This document shows positions 62,606 through 64,000 of a stretch of DNA of 64,000 bases, one piece after another (position 1 is the first letter of the stretch; every line of letters begins with the position of its first letter). The notes under the pieces are model-generated. The model saw only the letters and a program-made list of their open reading frames with translations, searched no databases and was not told the DNA's origin. Both the position numbers and the translations under genes were made by a program. Source of the DNA: Lacibacter luteus (lineage in GTDB: Bacteria > Bacteroidota > Bacteroidia > Chitinophagales > Chitinophagaceae). The stretch covers positions 1,488,001 through 1,552,000 of the forward strand of contig NZ_SDHW01000001.1 in assembly GCF_004118265.1 (NCBI RefSeq), read 5' to 3'.

Positions 62606-64000
62606 TTAATAGCCGGGGTTTTGTGTTAATACTGCTCCTGTGTTTCTTTCAATTTCACCAAAAGGAATAGCCCAAAGATTAAAATGCGGTTGCATGTTAA
62701 CACCATAAAACGAGTTATGCTTTTTCACCCTGTCGTACAGTTTACCTAAGCGCATCAGAGTGAGCATACGTTTTTCTTCAACACCAAATTCTCTCATACG
62801 TTCATCAAGAATGTAATCGATAGTAGCTTGTGCCGGAGTAATAATGCTTGCATTTGCTCTGCCACGAACTACATTAATATCTGCAGCAGCTGAAGCGGTA
62901 TTACCCAATCCTACATAAGCTTCTGCTCTCAGCAAATAGGTTTCTGCCAATCTGAACATGTACTGATCTGCATATGTACCACCGGCCGATGCTTTCAATT
63001 CATATTTCAATGTAGGATCTGATGAACCGGGGTTTACATACAAACCGGCAGGATGATCGGCAATAGTTGTAGCCTTTGCCTGGTATGGATAAAAAACCCT
63101 TGATGGATATGTTACACCTGAACCGGGAGGAGGATTTTGTGTAGATACTGTTTGGCCGTATAAAGGACTGGCTGGATTTGTAACAGGTATTACTCTGATG
63201 AAATTATGATTGGCATTTCTGATATCGTTATTGAAATCGCTTGCCCATACTGTATCAGCAAAGTAACGTGAAGGCTGCATAAACCCTACACCACGACCAC
63301 CTGTATAATCGCTCACAGGCCAACGAAACTGGGCAACACCATTTACACGAAAATCTCTGAACAAGGGAACATGTACCCTTTCCATTTGAAAAGAACCTGC
63401 CATTGCAGTAGAAACTGCACCACCGCCGGGCACATCCGTTTCAAACTGAATTACCCAAAGACCCTCTCTGTTGTTTGCACTTTTTCTGTTTTGATTTTTT
63501 GCCTGGAAAAGATCCCAATACACATCGCCGGGATTAACAGCAGAACGTGAACCAAAACGACTCAACATTAAATCTGTTGCAGGATCGTTAATTACAACAG
63601 TAGCAGCATCAACTGCATTTTGATTTTGACCTGCTGCAAGATAAACTTCTGCTAAAAGATGTTGTGCAACAAGGTTCGAAATTTCCCCGTCTTTAACAGC
63701 TGTAATACCAGGAAGATTTGCTGCAGCAAATTTCAGATCTTCAATTACCTGGTTTAAAATTTCCTGTTTTGTAGCTCTTTTAAAATCTGTTTTCTCCGAA
63801 ACGATCTCTTCTGTAATAAGCGGCACACCACCCCACAAATAAGCAAGTGTACGATATCCAAATGCACGGAAGAAACGACCCTTTGCTTCAAATGCTACTT
63901 TATCTGTTGCAGAAAGAGAAGAAGAAGGAATACGGCTGATGATTGTATTTGCTTCTGCTACAATTTTCCAGATTTGTGCCCAGTGATTATTCGCAAGCGT
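62606..64000 (-). CDS. SusD/RagB-family nutrient-binding lipoprotein, partial (copy 3)
   Basis: The C-terminal 464 codons of a SusD protein; the frame is open to the window edge, so the N-terminus and its SusC partner lie outside. Family features are NHWAQIWKIVAEANTIISRI, FRAFGYRTLAYLWGGVPL, the C-terminal LLRAEAYVGLGNTASAAADI, NVVRGRANAS, and DERMREFGVEEKRMLTLMRL. It differs clearly from copies 1 and 2 and leads the GH2-xylB-xylA genes, suggesting capture of a galactose- or xylose-containing oligosaccharide. Confidence 0.93.
   Translation of the reverse strand, partial: TLANNHWAQIWKIVAEANTIISRIPSSSLSATDKVAFEAKGRFFRAFGYRTLAYLWGGVPLITEEIVSEKTDFKRATKQEILNQVIEDLKFAAANLPGITAVKDGEISNLVAQHLLAEVYLAAGQNQNAVDAATVVINDPATDLMLSRFGSRSAVNPGDVYWDLFQAKNQNRKSANNREGLWVIQFETDVPGGGAVSTAMAGSFQMERVHVPLFRDFRVNGVAQFRWPVSDYTGGRGVGFMQPSRYFADTVWASDFNNDIRNANHNFIRVIPVTNPASPLYGQTVSTQNPPPGSGVTYPSRVFYPYQAKATTIADHPAGLYVNPGSSDPTLKYELKASAGGTYADQYMFRLAETYLLRAEAYVGLGNTASAAADINVVRGRANASIITPAQATIDYILDERMREFGVEEKRMLTLMRLGKLYDRVKKHNSFYGVNMQPHFNLWAIPFGEIERNTGAVLTQNPGY

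Overview
The window is typical of a Bacteroidota chromosome, most likely class Chitinophagia, family Chitinophagaceae. The evidence is two complete SusC/SusD outer-membrane pairs plus a third SusD at the right edge, many Lys-rich lipoboxes, a type IX secretion C-terminal domain, and promoters of the Bacteroidota form TTG-N19..21-TAnnTTTG. Genus is not resolved. No tRNA, rRNA, CRISPR array, insertion sequence or prophage was seen.

Bases 1-8363 form a reverse-strand methionine, cysteine and sulfate-assimilation supercluster: metY, metX, hom, cysH, cysD, cysN, a siroheme-type methyltransferase (cobA) and cysJ, which runs off the left edge. A strong promoter at 8331-8363 leads into a SAM-I riboswitch (8184-8293), whose terminator and competing antiterminator can be read base by base. 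Between that terminator and metY lies a 58-codon reading frame ending in a run of Cys codons, which looks like a second, cysteine-sensing control. cysD and cobA share a near-identical dyad just upstream of their start codons.

Bases 8383-34680 are mostly housekeeping: uvrA; two tandem covarying palindromic elements in a convergent gap; an outer-membrane barrel; an ElaA-type acetyltransferase; rarA; an esterase; aspS; grpE-dnaJ; an RlmI-type methyltransferase; a peroxiredoxin; the leuC-leuD-leuA-like-leuB operon facing a LysR regulator; oxyR; Nif3; and a zinc-ribbon coiled-coil protein. Many junctions carry imperfect palindromes built from one reiterated word.

Bases 34700-54410 are one long reverse-strand surface-nutrient locus. 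It contains two successive SusC-SusD-fasciclin sets, each followed by a DUF500x-type lipoprotein, then two phosphatase-fold/LamG lipoproteins flanking an M60 (enhancin-type) zinc peptidase with a discoidin-like domain. A single good promoter at 54319-54350 precedes the first susC, with two LacI-type operator-like sites 21 bp apart just upstream. The peptidase suggests glycoprotein or glycopeptide use, but the substrate is unknown.

Bases 54597-64000 hold recN, a DM13 lipoprotein, and a sugar locus on the reverse strand: SusD (partial), a GH2 beta-galactosidase-type enzyme, xylB and xylA.

All names rest on motif recognition by eye; no database search was run.
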